Shown here one piece after another: positions 25,786 through 34,179 of a DNA stretch of 34,179 nt (positions are counted from its first letter, which is position 1; each line of letters begins with the position of its first letter). The position numbers and the translations under genes were made by a program. The notes under the pieces are model-generated. The model was given only the letters and a program-made list of their open reading frames with translations, ran no database searches and was not told where the DNA came from. This DNA is from Bryobacterales bacterium (lineage in GTDB: Bacteria; Acidobacteriota; Terriglobia; Bryobacterales; Bryobacteraceae). Where the stretch lies: NCBI GenBank assembly GCA_016789755.1, contig JAEUQG010000355.1:1-34179 (forward strand), read 5' to 3'.

Positions 25786-26890
25786 TGTCGAACAGGGCGT
25801 GGTGTGCGCCGGAGTAGCCGGCGGAAATCGGGCCGTAGCCACCTTCCCATCGGTGACCCTGATGGACGACGGTTCGCTCGCCGCGGTCTATCGCGTCGGG
25901 CGGTCGAAGGATTCCGATGGCTCAGTGACCGAGGTGCGCCGCTCCACCGACGGGGGGCGCACCTGGAGCGATCCCGCCCAGCCATTCGACGATGGTTTCG
26001 CCGGCGTGAGGGGTTCGTTGCAGGTGGTCTATCTCACCCCGGTAGGCAACCGGCACGTAATCGCCTGCGCGCTGTGGGTCAATCGCGAGGCCTATCCCGG
26101 CGCCCCCCTCTTTCACCCCGGGACCGAAGGCTGTCTGCCCATGAAGGTCCTGGTGGCCGACTCCTTCGATGCCGGGTTGAGTTTCCGCGAATGGCGCGAA
26201 GTGGCCGTAACCGAAGACGTCGGCCCGCCCAGCTTGACCAGTCCCTTGCTGCGCCTGCCCGATGGCCGCCTCGTGGTCAGCATCGAGACCAACAAACCCT
26301 ACCTGGATCGCAGCACCTGGATGCAGCGCGTGGTCCATTGCGTTTCGGACGACGGGGGACGCACTTGGGAGCCGCCCCGTACGGTCTGCGCCGATCCCCA
26401 CGGTGCCGTCTTTCATTGGGATCAGCGCCTCGCCGCGGACAGCAACGGCACCCTCGCGGCATTCTCCTGGACCTACGACAAGCCTGCCAACCGCTATCTC
26501 CCCATCCGCCGCCATGTGAGCCGGGACGGCGGCAGGGCCTGGGTCACCGATGAACTCGACTTTGCCGATCAACCCTCCCATCCCGCGGTGTTCCCCGGCG
26601 GTCGCGTCGTCCTCGCCTGGGTCGATCGCTACGGAACCCGATCCATCCGCGCCCGCTCGGCGGCGTCCCTGGACGCGCAATTCGGCCCCGATACCGAGGT
26701 GGTCCTCTACGAGGCCGCCAAAGAGGCCCGGCGCACCGGCAATACCGCCGAAATGCTAACCGACATGGGCCTCTGGACCTTCGGCCTGCCCTATGCCGAA
26801 GCCTTGCCCGATGGCGATGCCCTCGTCGTCTACTACGCCGGCGTGGATGGCTGCATGGACGTCCGCTGGGCCCGCTGCGCATTTATTTGA
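25778..26890 (+). CDS. Sialidase-like BNR/Asp-box protein
   Basis: A 370-residue protein of the sialidase (neuraminidase) superfamily, a six-bladed propeller that in characterised members removes terminal sialic acids or related sugars. Three Asp boxes (S-x-D-x-G-x-x-W) are seen: Ser56-Trp63 (STDGGRTW), Ser190-Trp197 (SDDGGRTW) and Ser248-Trp255 (SRDGGRAW). There is no signal peptide, so it is probably cytoplasmic, unlike many secreted sialidases. The catalytic Arg triad and Tyr/Glu pair were not assigned; substrate specificity is open. The start MRIVEQGVV is chosen over an ATG at 25727; its ATG is part of the palindrome ATGCGCAT shared with the divergent transporter start. Confidence 0.85.
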   Translation: MRIVEQGVVCAGVAGGNRAVATFPSVTLMDDGSLAAVYRVGRSKDSDGSVTEVRRSTDGGRTWSDPAQPFDDGFAGVRGSLQVVYLTPVGNRHVIACALWVNREAYPGAPLFHPGTEGCLPMKVLVADSFDAGLSFREWREVAVTEDVGPPSLTSPLLRLPDGRLVVSIETNKPYLDRSTWMQRVVHCVSDDGGRTWEPPRTVCADPHGAVFHWDQRLAADSNGTLAAFSWTYDKPANRYLPIRRHVSRDGGRAWVTDELDFADQPSHPAVFPGGRVVLAWVDRYGTRSIRARSAASLDAQFGPDTEVVLYEAAKEARRTGNTAEMLTDMGLWTFGLPYAEALPDGDALVVYYAGVDGCMDVRWARCAFI

Positions 26891-26905
26891 TGCTCCGTGT
26901 AATAA

Positions 26906-26956
26906 CGGCCTCCCGTTCCAGTCTTTAGTGACGAAAGCGCGAAACGAAGGAGGCCG
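26906..26956 (+). promoter_or_regulatory. Nested hairpin that would mask the sigma factor ribosome binding site
   Basis: CGGCCTCC (26906-26913) is perfectly complementary to GGAGGCCG (26949-26956), which contains the AAGGAGG Shine-Dalgarno of the TTG-started sigma gene. Inside this, CGTT (26914-26917) pairs with AACG (26943-26946) and CTTT (26923-26926) with AAAG (26934-26937). The fold would hide the ribosome binding site. No T tract follows, so it is not a typical terminator. Confidence 0.5.
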
Positions 26957-26959
26957 AAG

Positions 26960-27457
26960 TTGCTACAGTTAGCTTGGAAACAACCCGTGGAGAGTCCACC
27001 CTTAGGTCCAAGCCCGCTCGCTGCCGTCTTTGAGCAGCATCACGGGCTGGTGTTCCGCACGGCGTACCGCGTCACCGGCAACGCGGCCGATGCCGAGGAC
27101 GTACTCCAAACCGTCTTTCTGCGCCTGCTGCGGCAAGCAAACCCCGACATCCGCCAAGCCGAGTCTTACTTGCGGCGCGCGGCTATCAACGCCTCCCTCG
27201 ATATCCTCCGCGAACGTGGCGATCAAGCCGCGCTGCCCGCCGATGCGCCTTCTCCGGCCGGCGGCGGCGAATTGCGGCACACACTGCGCCAGGCTTTGGC
27301 CAAACTCGATCCGAAGCATGCCGAAATGTTCGCCCTGCGCTACATCGAAGGACACTCGAACGCTGAGATTGCCCGCATGCTGGGCATGTCTTCGTTGCTG
27401 GTCGCGGTGACATTGCATCGAGTGCGGGCGCGGTTACAGAAATCGGTCATTGGATAA
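26960..27457 (+). CDS. ECF-type RNA polymerase sigma factor
   Basis: An ECF sigma factor of 165 residues. Region 2 is visible as FEQHHGLVFRTAYRVTGNAADAEDVLQTVFLRLLRQ (residues about 24-59, the DAEDVLQ helix binding core polymerase), and region 4 as LAKLDPKHAEMFALRYIEG with the helix-turn-helix NAEIARMLGMSSLLVAVTLHRVRARL. The start is TTG at 26960: AAGGAGG lies six bases upstream, no ATG exists before region 2, and an in-frame stop lies at 26903. It is followed after 13 bases by a zinc-finger/FecR membrane protein, the likely anti-sigma partner. Its ribosome binding site is in a predicted hairpin. Confidence 0.93.
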   Translation: MLQLAWKQPVESPPLGPSPLAAVFEQHHGLVFRTAYRVTGNAADAEDVLQTVFLRLLRQANPDIRQAESYLRRAAINASLDILRERGDQAALPADAPSPAGGGELRHTLRQALAKLDPKHAEMFALRYIEGHSNAEIARMLGMSSLLVAVTLHRVRARLQKSVIG

Positions 27458-27470
27458 GGGAGCAGGTGCC

Positions 27471-29966
27471 ATGGATAAATTCAACGAAAGTCTCAACGAT
27501 ATTCGCAACGCCGAGCCCCAGGCCGGCGTGGAAACGGCGGCTGCGGACCGCGTGCGCCGCAATCTGTTCGGCGCCGGAAGCGCCGGCGCCGGTCAATTGA
27601 AGGGCTGCGACGATTTCCGGACGCTGTTTCCGTCGTATCTCCAAAAGACCATCTCCGATGCGCGGCGGATGCTGCTCGAAGACCACGTCCGCGAGTGCGT
27701 CCATTGCCGCAAGGCGCTCGACATCGCTCGCGGCCACGCGCCGAAAGTCGTCGCGATGCCGGTGAGCACATCGCCCGCCTCGCTTCCGAAGTGGGCCGTG
27801 GCGGCCATGCTCCTGGTGGGCGTGGGGGTCGCCGGATTCTCCGCCCGTACTTGGATTCCCCTGTTCGACGGATCGCCGCGCGCCACCGTCTCGGCCATCG
27901 ACGGCGTCCTCTATCAGCAGACCGCCAACGGCAGCCTCGCCATCCACGAAGGCGCCGGGTTGGAGGATGGCGAAGAGGTCCGTACCCCTGCCAATGCCAC
28001 CGCCGTCATCCGGCTTTGGGACGGATCCAACGTGGAAATGAACGAGCGCGCCATGCTGTCCGTCAGCCGCACCTGGCGCGGGACCGTCATCCGGCTCGAC
28101 CGCGGACAGATCATCGTCCGCGCCGCCAAACAAAAACAGGGCAAATTGTTTGTCGCCACCGGCGACAGCGAGGTCTCCGTCGTCGGCACCATCTTCTCCG
28201 TGAACAGAGGCACCCTCGGCTCCCGCGTCAGCGTCGTCGAAGGCCGCGTCGAAGTGCGGCACAATGGCCAGATGGCCGCGCTCCAGCCCGGCCAGCAGGC
28301 ATCCACGCACCGCGCGCTGGCCAAAGTCGCCGTCGCGTCGGAAGTCGCTTGGAGCCGCGATGCCGCCACCTACCTCGCCTTGCTCGGCGAATTGAGCGCC
28401 CTGCAAAAGCAACTCGAAACGCTGCCTCCCAACGGCCTGCGCTATCAATCGACGCTGCTCATGTACATGCCCGAAGATACTAAGCTCTTTGCGTCCATCC
28501 CCAACTTCGGCGTGACACTGACCGAAGCAAAGAAGATCTTCGACGAACGGCTCGCCTTCAGCGGCGTGCTCCAGCAATGGTGGAACTCCAAGCAGAACGC
28601 CCGAGCCAAAGAGGAAGTGGAGCGGTTGATCGATCTCCTCAAGGAACTCAGCTCCTACATTGGCGAAGAGATCGTCGTGTTCGTCACCGGTGACCGCGAT
28701 GAGAACGCCGTGGTGATGACGGACGTGAAAGATGCCGCCGGATTGCAGGCATTCCTGCATCGCAAACTGCCCGGCCATGAGCGCCTGCCCTTCGCCGTCG
28801 AAGCAGGAAAGCTGATCGTCGGCGGCAGCGCCGAACGAGTGGCCAGAGTGAAAGCCACTCTCGCCCGCGGAGCCGCTTCAACCCCCTTCCGCCAGCGCAT
28901 CGAACATGCCTACGCCGATGGAGCCGGCTGGTTGATGGTGGCAAACATGGAACAAATCTTCGGCGAATCCGTATCCAAATCTGATAAGAGCGAAGAAAGG
29001 GCCCTCGGCTTGAATACCGTGCAATACCTGGTGCTGGAACGGCGCGACATCGGCGGCAAGACCGAGAACCGCGCTTCTCTCACCTTCACCGGAGAACGCA
29101 AGGGAGTGGCTTCCTGGCTCGCCGCGCCCGCCGCGATGAGCACGCTCGGCTTTGTTTCTCCCGAAGCCGGCGCCGCCGCATCGTTCGTCGTCAAGCAGCC
29201 GCGGGCAATGGTCGAAGAGCTCTTCTCCATGATCCGCGCCACCGATCCCGCCTTCGACAACGGACTCGCCAGGCTTCGCCAGGAGACCGGCATCGATCCG
29301 CTGGAAGATCTCGCCGCTCCTCTCGGTTCCGAATTTACCTTCGCCATCGACGGGCCGCTGCTGCCCCTGCCCAGTTGGAAGCTGGCAGTGGAAGTGAATC
29401 AACCGCAGCGCTTCCAGGCCAGCTTAGAGAAAGTCATCGAAGTGGGCTCCCGCGAAGCAGCCGCGCACAACGTTCCGGTGCCCCAGTTGTCCCAGGAAAC
29501 CGTGAACGGCCGCGTGTTCTATAAGATCGCCGGTGGGCGCCTGCCGCTGGAAATCCACTACACCTACGTCGACAGCTATCTGCTCGCCGGGGCGGACCGC
29601 ACTTTGCTCACCCAGGCGATGCAGAACCGCACCAACGGCTTCACTCTGGCCTCGAGCGACCGCTTCCGCTCCCAGTTGCCCTACACCACGAATCCCAATT
29701 TCTCCGCGGTGCTCTATCACAACTTCGGCGGAATGCTCGGGCCGGTGGTCGATCAACTCGACGGATTGTTGAAGCTCTCCCCGGACCAGAAGGCTAGCTT
29801 GGCCGCCATGAGAACGGCCCAGCCGGGCTTGATTGCGGCCTACGCCGAAAAGGATCGCATTACCGCGGGAACGACAGGAACGTTCTTCGGATTGAATCTG
29901 GGTATGCTGGCATCTGGGAATCTTATGCAGTGGCGCGCGGCCATCCCCTCCGCACTGCCGAAATAA
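27471..29966 (+). CDS. Zinc-finger / FecR-domain membrane regulator, probable anti-sigma factor
   Basis: An 831-residue single-pass membrane protein. An anti-sigma-type zinc motif H-x3-C-x2-C lies at His72-Cys76-Cys79 (DHVRECVHC), followed by a membrane span at about 107-126 ([18 protein letters not shown]). Residues about 135-285 form a FecR domain ([55 protein letters not shown]). The remaining 500 residues resemble the DUF3352-type extracytoplasmic domain ([16 protein letters not shown]). The zinc part would bind the sigma factor in the cytoplasm and the rest sense the periplasm. ATG 27471 has GGGAG eight bases upstream and is preferred over an in-frame TTG 21 bases earlier. The ABC genes follow within eight bases. 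Confidence 0.9.
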   Translation: MDKFNESLNDIRNAEPQAGVETAAADRVRRNLFGAGSAGAGQLKGCDDFRTLFPSYLQKTISDARRMLLEDHVRECVHCRKALDIARGHAPKVVAMPVSTSPASLPKWAVAAMLLVGVGVAGFSARTWIPLFDGSPRATVSAIDGVLYQQTANGSLAIHEGAGLEDGEEVRTPANATAVIRLWDGSNVEMNERAMLSVSRTWRGTVIRLDRGQIIVRAAKQKQGKLFVATGDSEVSVVGTIFSVNRGTLGSRVSVVEGRVEVRHNGQMAALQPGQQASTHRALAKVAVASEVAWSRDAATYLALLGELSALQKQLETLPPNGLRYQSTLLMYMPEDTKLFASIPNFGVTLTEAKKIFDERLAFSGVLQQWWNSKQNARAKEEVERLIDLLKELSSYIGEEIVVFVTGDRDENAVVMTDVKDAAGLQAFLHRKLPGHERLPFAVEAGKLIVGGSAERVARVKATLARGAASTPFRQRIEHAYADGAGWLMVANMEQIFGESVSKSDKSEERALGLNTVQYLVLERRDIGGKTENRASLTFTGERKGVASWLAAPAAMSTLGFVSPEAGAAASFVVKQPRAMVEELFSMIRATDPAFDNGLARLRQETGIDPLEDLAAPLGSEFTFAIDGPLLPLPSWKLAVEVNQPQRFQASLEKVIEVGSREAAAHNVPVPQLSQETVNGRVFYKIAGGRLPLEIHYTYVDSYLLAGADRTLLTQAMQNRTNGFTLASSDRFRSQLPYTTNPNFSAVLYHNFGGMLGPVVDQLDGLLKLSPDQKASLAAMRTAQPGLIAAYAEKDRITAGTTGTFFGLNLGMLASGNLMQWRAAIPSALPK

Positions 29967-29974
29967 ACGAACGC

Positions 29975-30889
<915 letters not shown>

Positions 30890-31753
30890 ATGGCGGTTTA
30901 CAAACGAAGTTATAAGTCCTACGCAGGTCCGATGACGGCCGAATGGTCCCGTTTTTGGATTATTCCCCGCTTTGCTTGGGCCGGCCTCTTCAAGCAGCGA
31001 TTGCTCACCATTCTCTACGTGATCTGCTTCTTCTATCCCCTCGGCGCCGCCCTGGTCATCTACTTCAACAGCAACATGAGCTTCCTGCGCCAGTATGTGC
31101 CCGTGCCGGACAAACTGCTCGATATCGGCAATTCCTTCTTCTTCGCCTTCACCACCGTGCAATCGGGCCTCGGCTTTATTCTCACCGCCCTCATCGGCCC
31201 GGGGCTCATCAGCCCCGACCTCATGAACAACGCCCTCCCGCTCTACTTCTGCCGCCCGTTGTCGCGCACAGGATATGTAGTGGGCAAGATGACCGTCATC
31301 GCCGCCTTGCTCTCGCTGATTACCTGGATCCCCGGCCTGATGCTCTTCGGGCTGCAAGCGTCGCTCGCCGACCAGGCTTGGTGGAATGCAAACGCCTATC
31401 TGGCCGGCAGCATCTTCTTTTCCAGCCTCCTCTGGATCATGGTCATCAGCGTCATGGCCCTGGCCCTCTCCGCTTGGGTGAAATGGAAAGTCGTGGCCGG
31501 CGGATTGATGCTCGTGGTGATGTTTGTCGGCGCCGCGCTCGGCGAGATGGTGCGCGAAATCGCCCGCTCCGACATGGGCCGCTATCTCGACTTGGGCTAC
31601 AACATGGCCCGCGTCTGGAGTTCCATGTTCCGCATCGTCGAGGACACGGGCTCCATCACCCTCGAAGAGTCCATCGCCGTCGTGCTTGCCTACAGCGCCG
31701 TCTGCGTCCTCCTGCTCATGAAGAAGGTGCGTGCCTTCGAGGTGGTTCGATGA
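30890..31753 (+). CDS. ABC transporter permease
   Basis: A 287-residue ABC-2-type membrane subunit with about six spans ([22 protein letters not shown] near 38-59, [77 protein letters not shown] and a final [17 protein letters not shown]). The [20 protein letters not shown] stretch is the conserved cytoplasmic loop before the third span in this type of permease. It begins directly after the ATPase stop and overlaps the next ATPase gene by four bases (ATGA). Confidence 0.88.
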   Translation: MAVYKRSYKSYAGPMTAEWSRFWIIPRFAWAGLFKQRLLTILYVICFFYPLGAALVIYFNSNMSFLRQYVPVPDKLLDIGNSFFFAFTTVQSGLGFILTALIGPGLISPDLMNNALPLYFCRPLSRTGYVVGKMTVIAALLSLITWIPGLMLFGLQASLADQAWWNANAYLAGSIFFSSLLWIMVISVMALALSAWVKWKVVAGGLMLVVMFVGAALGEMVREIARSDMGRYLDLGYNMARVWSSMFRIVEDTGSITLEESIAVVLAYSAVCVLLLMKKVRAFEVVR

Positions 31754-32691
31754 GCACGGACCAGATTGTCTTCGAGAACGTCTCCAAGTTCTACGGCGAA
31801 GTCCTCGGCGTCAACCGCGTAACGCTCAGCATCCCGCCCGGCATCACCAGCCTGGTTGGGCCGAACGGTTCCGGGAAGACCACCCTCATGAACCTCATGA
31901 CCGGCCTGCTGCGCCCTTCGCGAGGCCGCATTACCGTCTGCGGCCTCGAACCCTCGGATCCCGAGAAATTCTTCCGCCTCGTGGGCTATTGCTCCCAATT
32001 CGACAGTTTCCCCAAAGGATTTACCGGCTTTGAATTCGTCTACTCCTTCCTGCGCCTCTTCGGGCAAACCCACCGGCAGGCAAGCCGCGTGGCCTGGGAA
32101 ACCATCGAGCGCGTCGGTTTGCAGGAGGCCGCCAATCGCAAGATCGCCGGCTACAGCAAGGGAATGCGCCAGCGGATCCGCCTCGCCCAGGCCATCGCCC
32201 ACGATCCGCGCGTCCTCATCCTCGATGAGCCGCTCAACGGACTCGACCCGCTCGTGCGCGCCGAAACCATCGCCCTCTTCCGCGATTTCGCCCGCGAAGG
32301 ACGCCACCTCATCATTTCCAGCCATGTCCTCCACGAAGTCGATATCATCAGCGATCAGGTCATTCTCCTCTCCAGCGGCTACGTCGTCGCCGAGGGCCAG
32401 ATCAAGGCCGTGCGCGAGGAAATCGAAGAGCATCCGATGCAGATTCTCATCCGTTGCGCCCGCCCCCAGGCCCTCGCCTCGCGCCTCTTCGAACACGAAC
32501 ACGTGGTGGAAGCTAAGGTCCACACCGATGGAGGCGGATTGCTGGTGAAAACGAAGTCTGCCGACCAGTTTTATTTGCTGCTCAACCAGGTGGCCTTAGG
32601 GGGATTCGATATCCAGACCGTGGCGCCGGTCGATGACGACGTGAACTCGGTTTACGGCTATTTGATCGGCCAGGAGGAGACCACTCGATGA
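31750..32691 (+). CDS. ABC transporter ATP-binding protein
   Basis: A 313-residue ABC ATPase, the second of the operon. Walker A is GPNGSGKTT at 37-45, the signature YSKGMRQRI at about 135-143, Walker B VLILDEP at 155-161, with [10 protein letters not shown] as the switch region. It is more canonical than the ATPase at 29975 and similar in length and signature type, so the two may form a heterodimer or serve separate permeases. The start overlaps the permease stop (ATGA), and its stop overlaps the next gene's start (ATGA). Confidence 0.95.
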   Translation: MSTDQIVFENVSKFYGEVLGVNRVTLSIPPGITSLVGPNGSGKTTLMNLMTGLLRPSRGRITVCGLEPSDPEKFFRLVGYCSQFDSFPKGFTGFEFVYSFLRLFGQTHRQASRVAWETIERVGLQEAANRKIAGYSKGMRQRIRLAQAIAHDPRVLILDEPLNGLDPLVRAETIALFRDFAREGRHLIISSHVLHEVDIISDQVILLSSGYVVAEGQIKAVREEIEEHPMQILIRCARPQALASRLFEHEHVVEAKVHTDGGGLLVKTKSADQFYLLLNQVALGGFDIQTVAPVDDDVNSVYGYLIGQEETTR

Positions 32692-33764
32692 ACCCCGTGT
32701 GGATGTCGCAGCTATGGGCCGTGATGCGGCTCGAATTGAAAAAGAGCTTCTTCAACCGGCGCAGTTTCTGGATCTATCTGCTTGCCCTGGCGCCCGTGCT
32801 CATCTTCGCCGGCCATGCACTCGAGGTATCGACGAAAAAGGAACGCCGGGCTTCCCTGGCTGCCCGCAACACCGGAGTCACCGCCGAAAAGATGCGCCAG
32901 GTGCGCCGCGGCATGACCATGGACGAGGTATCCAAGCTGCTGGGGCCACCGGCAGAGAAGATCGCCACCTCGCGCCGCCAGGGCGTCGAGCGGCAGAACT
33001 GGTTGTACAGCGACGGCCGCTCGGAACTGCGCGTCTACTTCGCCGACGAAGAAGTGCGCGGCACAAATTTCCGCGGCGCATGCAGCTTCGGCGAGGACAC
33101 CATCGTCTTCTCGGCCGTCTACCAGTTCTTCTTCCTGCGCCTCATGGTCTTCTTCGGCTGCGTCTTTGTCTTTATCAACCTCTTCCGCGGCGAAATGCTC
33201 GACAAAAGCCTGCACTACTATTTGCTCGCCCCGCTCCGCCGCGAAATCGTGGTCGGCGGCAAGTTTCTCGCCGGCCTGCTCGCCACCAGCGTCATCTTCG
33301 CCTCCAGCGTCGCGCTCCAATTCCTCATCCTGAATCTCCACTTCGAGCCGCAGGTCGTGGAACAGTACATGGGGCAGGGAAACGGCTGGCATCACTTGAT
33401 GTCCTATCTCGGAGTGACCGTGCTGGCCTGTCTCGGATACGGCACCGTCTTCCTCACGGCCGGCATGTTCCTCCGCAATCCCCTCATCCCCGCCGTGGCC
33501 ATCGAAGTATGGGAGTCGATTAACGGAATCTTACCCGCCATGCTGCGGAAATTCAGCGTGATTTATTATCTGCGTTCCCTCACTCCGGTCGAAGTGCCCA
33601 TTGACCGCGGAGTCCCTCCCCCCATCGCCATGCTCGCCATGAACGTCGACCCGGCCCCGGGCTGGGCGGCAGTCCTGGGACTGCTCGCCGTCTCCGGCGC
33701 GATGCTGTTCATCGCCGCCCGAAGCGCCCGCGGACTACAGATCAATTACGGAGCGGAAGGGTAG
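32688..33764 (+). CDS. ABC transporter permease with BamE/SmpA-like insert
   Basis: A 358-residue ABC-2-type permease with an unusual first loop. After the first span (about 26-43, [19 protein letters not shown]), residues about 68-125 match the SmpA/OmlA/BamE-like pattern: [17 protein letters not shown], a variable stretch, then NWLYSDG and [11 protein letters not shown]. This domain is normally found in small periplasmic or outer-membrane lipoproteins. The remaining spans begin at about 140 ([25 protein letters not shown]). The first loop would face the periplasm, the expected side for such a domain. Rest of the protein: [21 protein letters not shown] is the usual cytoplasmic segment of these permeases. 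It ends the operon. Confidence 0.88.
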   Translation: MNPVWMSQLWAVMRLELKKSFFNRRSFWIYLLALAPVLIFAGHALEVSTKKERRASLAARNTGVTAEKMRQVRRGMTMDEVSKLLGPPAEKIATSRRQGVERQNWLYSDGRSELRVYFADEEVRGTNFRGACSFGEDTIVFSAVYQFFFLRLMVFFGCVFVFINLFRGEMLDKSLHYYLLAPLRREIVVGGKFLAGLLATSVIFASSVALQFLILNLHFEPQVVEQYMGQGNGWHHLMSYLGVTVLACLGYGTVFLTAGMFLRNPLIPAVAIEVWESINGILPAMLRKFSVIYYLRSLTPVEVPIDRGVPPPIAMLAMNVDPAPGWAAVLGLLAVSGAMLFIAARSARGLQINYGAEG

Positions 33765-33798
33765 AGTCGCCACACTTAGTTGCCGTTATACCGGTCGC

Positions 33799-33819
33799 AA
33801 CGAGAATTTTGTTCTCGTT
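33799..33819. repeat. Perfect 8-bp stem hairpin after the ABC operon
   Basis: AACGAGAA, a TTTTG loop, then TTCTCGTT. It lies 35 bases after the permease stop and a few bases beyond the stop of the minus-strand pseudogene. Neither side has a clear T tract, so it may be a weak terminator for both or the end of a decayed element. Confidence 0.6.
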
Positions 33820-33825
33820 ACGGGT

Positions 33826-34179
33826 TCAGGCCGCGACCTTGAGGCCAACCGCTCGCAGCAGTGCGTCCAGGTCATCGCAGACGTGCTGGTATCAGCGGTC
33901 GAGTTCGCAGCGTTTCTCCTCCGCCAGGATGCGATCTCCGCGGAAGGGCTTGAGCAGTCCTGCGGTGAGGGGCGCGTAGATTTTCTCGAACAGTTCGAGG
34001 AACGCCACGCAAATGGAGTAGCCCTTGCCCACCAGCCGGTAACGGCGTGAACGCGGAATTCGCTCGACCAATCCCTTGGCGCGTAGTTTTGACAAGAAGC
34101 ATCGAGTGCCGGGACGTAGAGATCGGCTGCGGTGAACTTGCCGCCGGCGTGCCGGCTCTCGTCCCCGTCGCCATCAGGA
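33826..34179 (-). pseudogene. Decayed winged-helix-like protein gene
   Basis: The minus strand encodes LSKLRAKGLVERIPRSRRYRL and CVAFLELFEKIYAPLTAGLL, which I recognise as a C-terminal winged-helix-like segment common in acidobacterial hypothetical proteins. Translation is stopped by TGA at 33892-33894 in LDR-stop-YQ, yet the same frame runs on for 21 codons (YQHVCDDLDALLRAVGLKVAA) to a second stop at 33826-33828, so this is a nonsense mutation. Upstream of 34095 the frame no longer fits: a stretch encoding GGKFTAADLYVPALDA lies in another frame, so a frameshift or deletion is likely. The 5' end runs past the window edge. A partner mobile element was not seen. Confidence 0.55.

Noticed and set aside
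25778..26890. Secreted sialidase
   Set aside because: No signal peptide or lipobox can be seen at either possible start.

Overview
The window looks like a chromosomal segment of a GC-rich Gram-negative bacterium, most likely an acidobacterium of the Solibacter/Bryobacter type. This is inference from gene content: Ser/Thr kinases paired with an acidobacterial-style ECF sigma factor, zinc-finger/FecR and TPR regulators, a Bacteroidetes/Acidobacteria-type SdhC-SdhA-SdhB complex, a PEP-CTERM protein and secreted repeat proteins. No rRNA, tRNA, CRISPR array or intact insertion sequence was seen.

Layout. (1) 1-4309: a truncated Ser/Thr kinase on the minus strand diverges from an ECF sigma factor that overlaps a second, TPR-bearing membrane kinase. 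(2) 4370-7745: the sdhCAB operon, with a promoter candidate before it and a hairpin at its end. (3) 7935-17670: the most interesting stretch, six same-strand genes. They encode a secreted protein of unknown function, a large membrane patatin-like phospholipase, a divergent sigma factor, an anti-sigma/TPR/CHAT-peptidase fusion, an unrecognised protein with a Gly/Asp tail, and a divergent trypsin-like peptidase. (4) 17678-24463: a stand-alone flavodiiron-type metallo-beta-lactamase protein, a secreted two-repeat protein, a secreted Calx-beta/nuclease followed by a PEP-CTERM protein and a PrxQ/Bcp peroxiredoxin, a peptidoglycan-binding-domain protein and a small orphan ORF. (5) 24556-26890: an MFS transporter and a sialidase-like BNR protein whose start codons overlap head to head in a palindrome. 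(6) 26960-33764: a tight operon of ECF sigma factor, zinc-finger/FecR membrane regulator, and two ABC ATPase/permease pairs; the second permease carries a BamE/SmpA-like insert. (7) 33765-34179: a degenerate pseudogene and a perfect hairpin.

A theme recurs: three sigma factor genes, each probably starting with TTG, each lie directly before a single-pass membrane regulator (kinase-TPR, zinc-finger-TPR-CHAT, zinc-finger-FecR). In the middle block this logic is tied to two predicted peptidases and a phospholipase, which suggests an undescribed sigma-controlled stress, envelope or defence response. The functional link is inference; the gene order, motifs and overlaps are read directly from the sequence.
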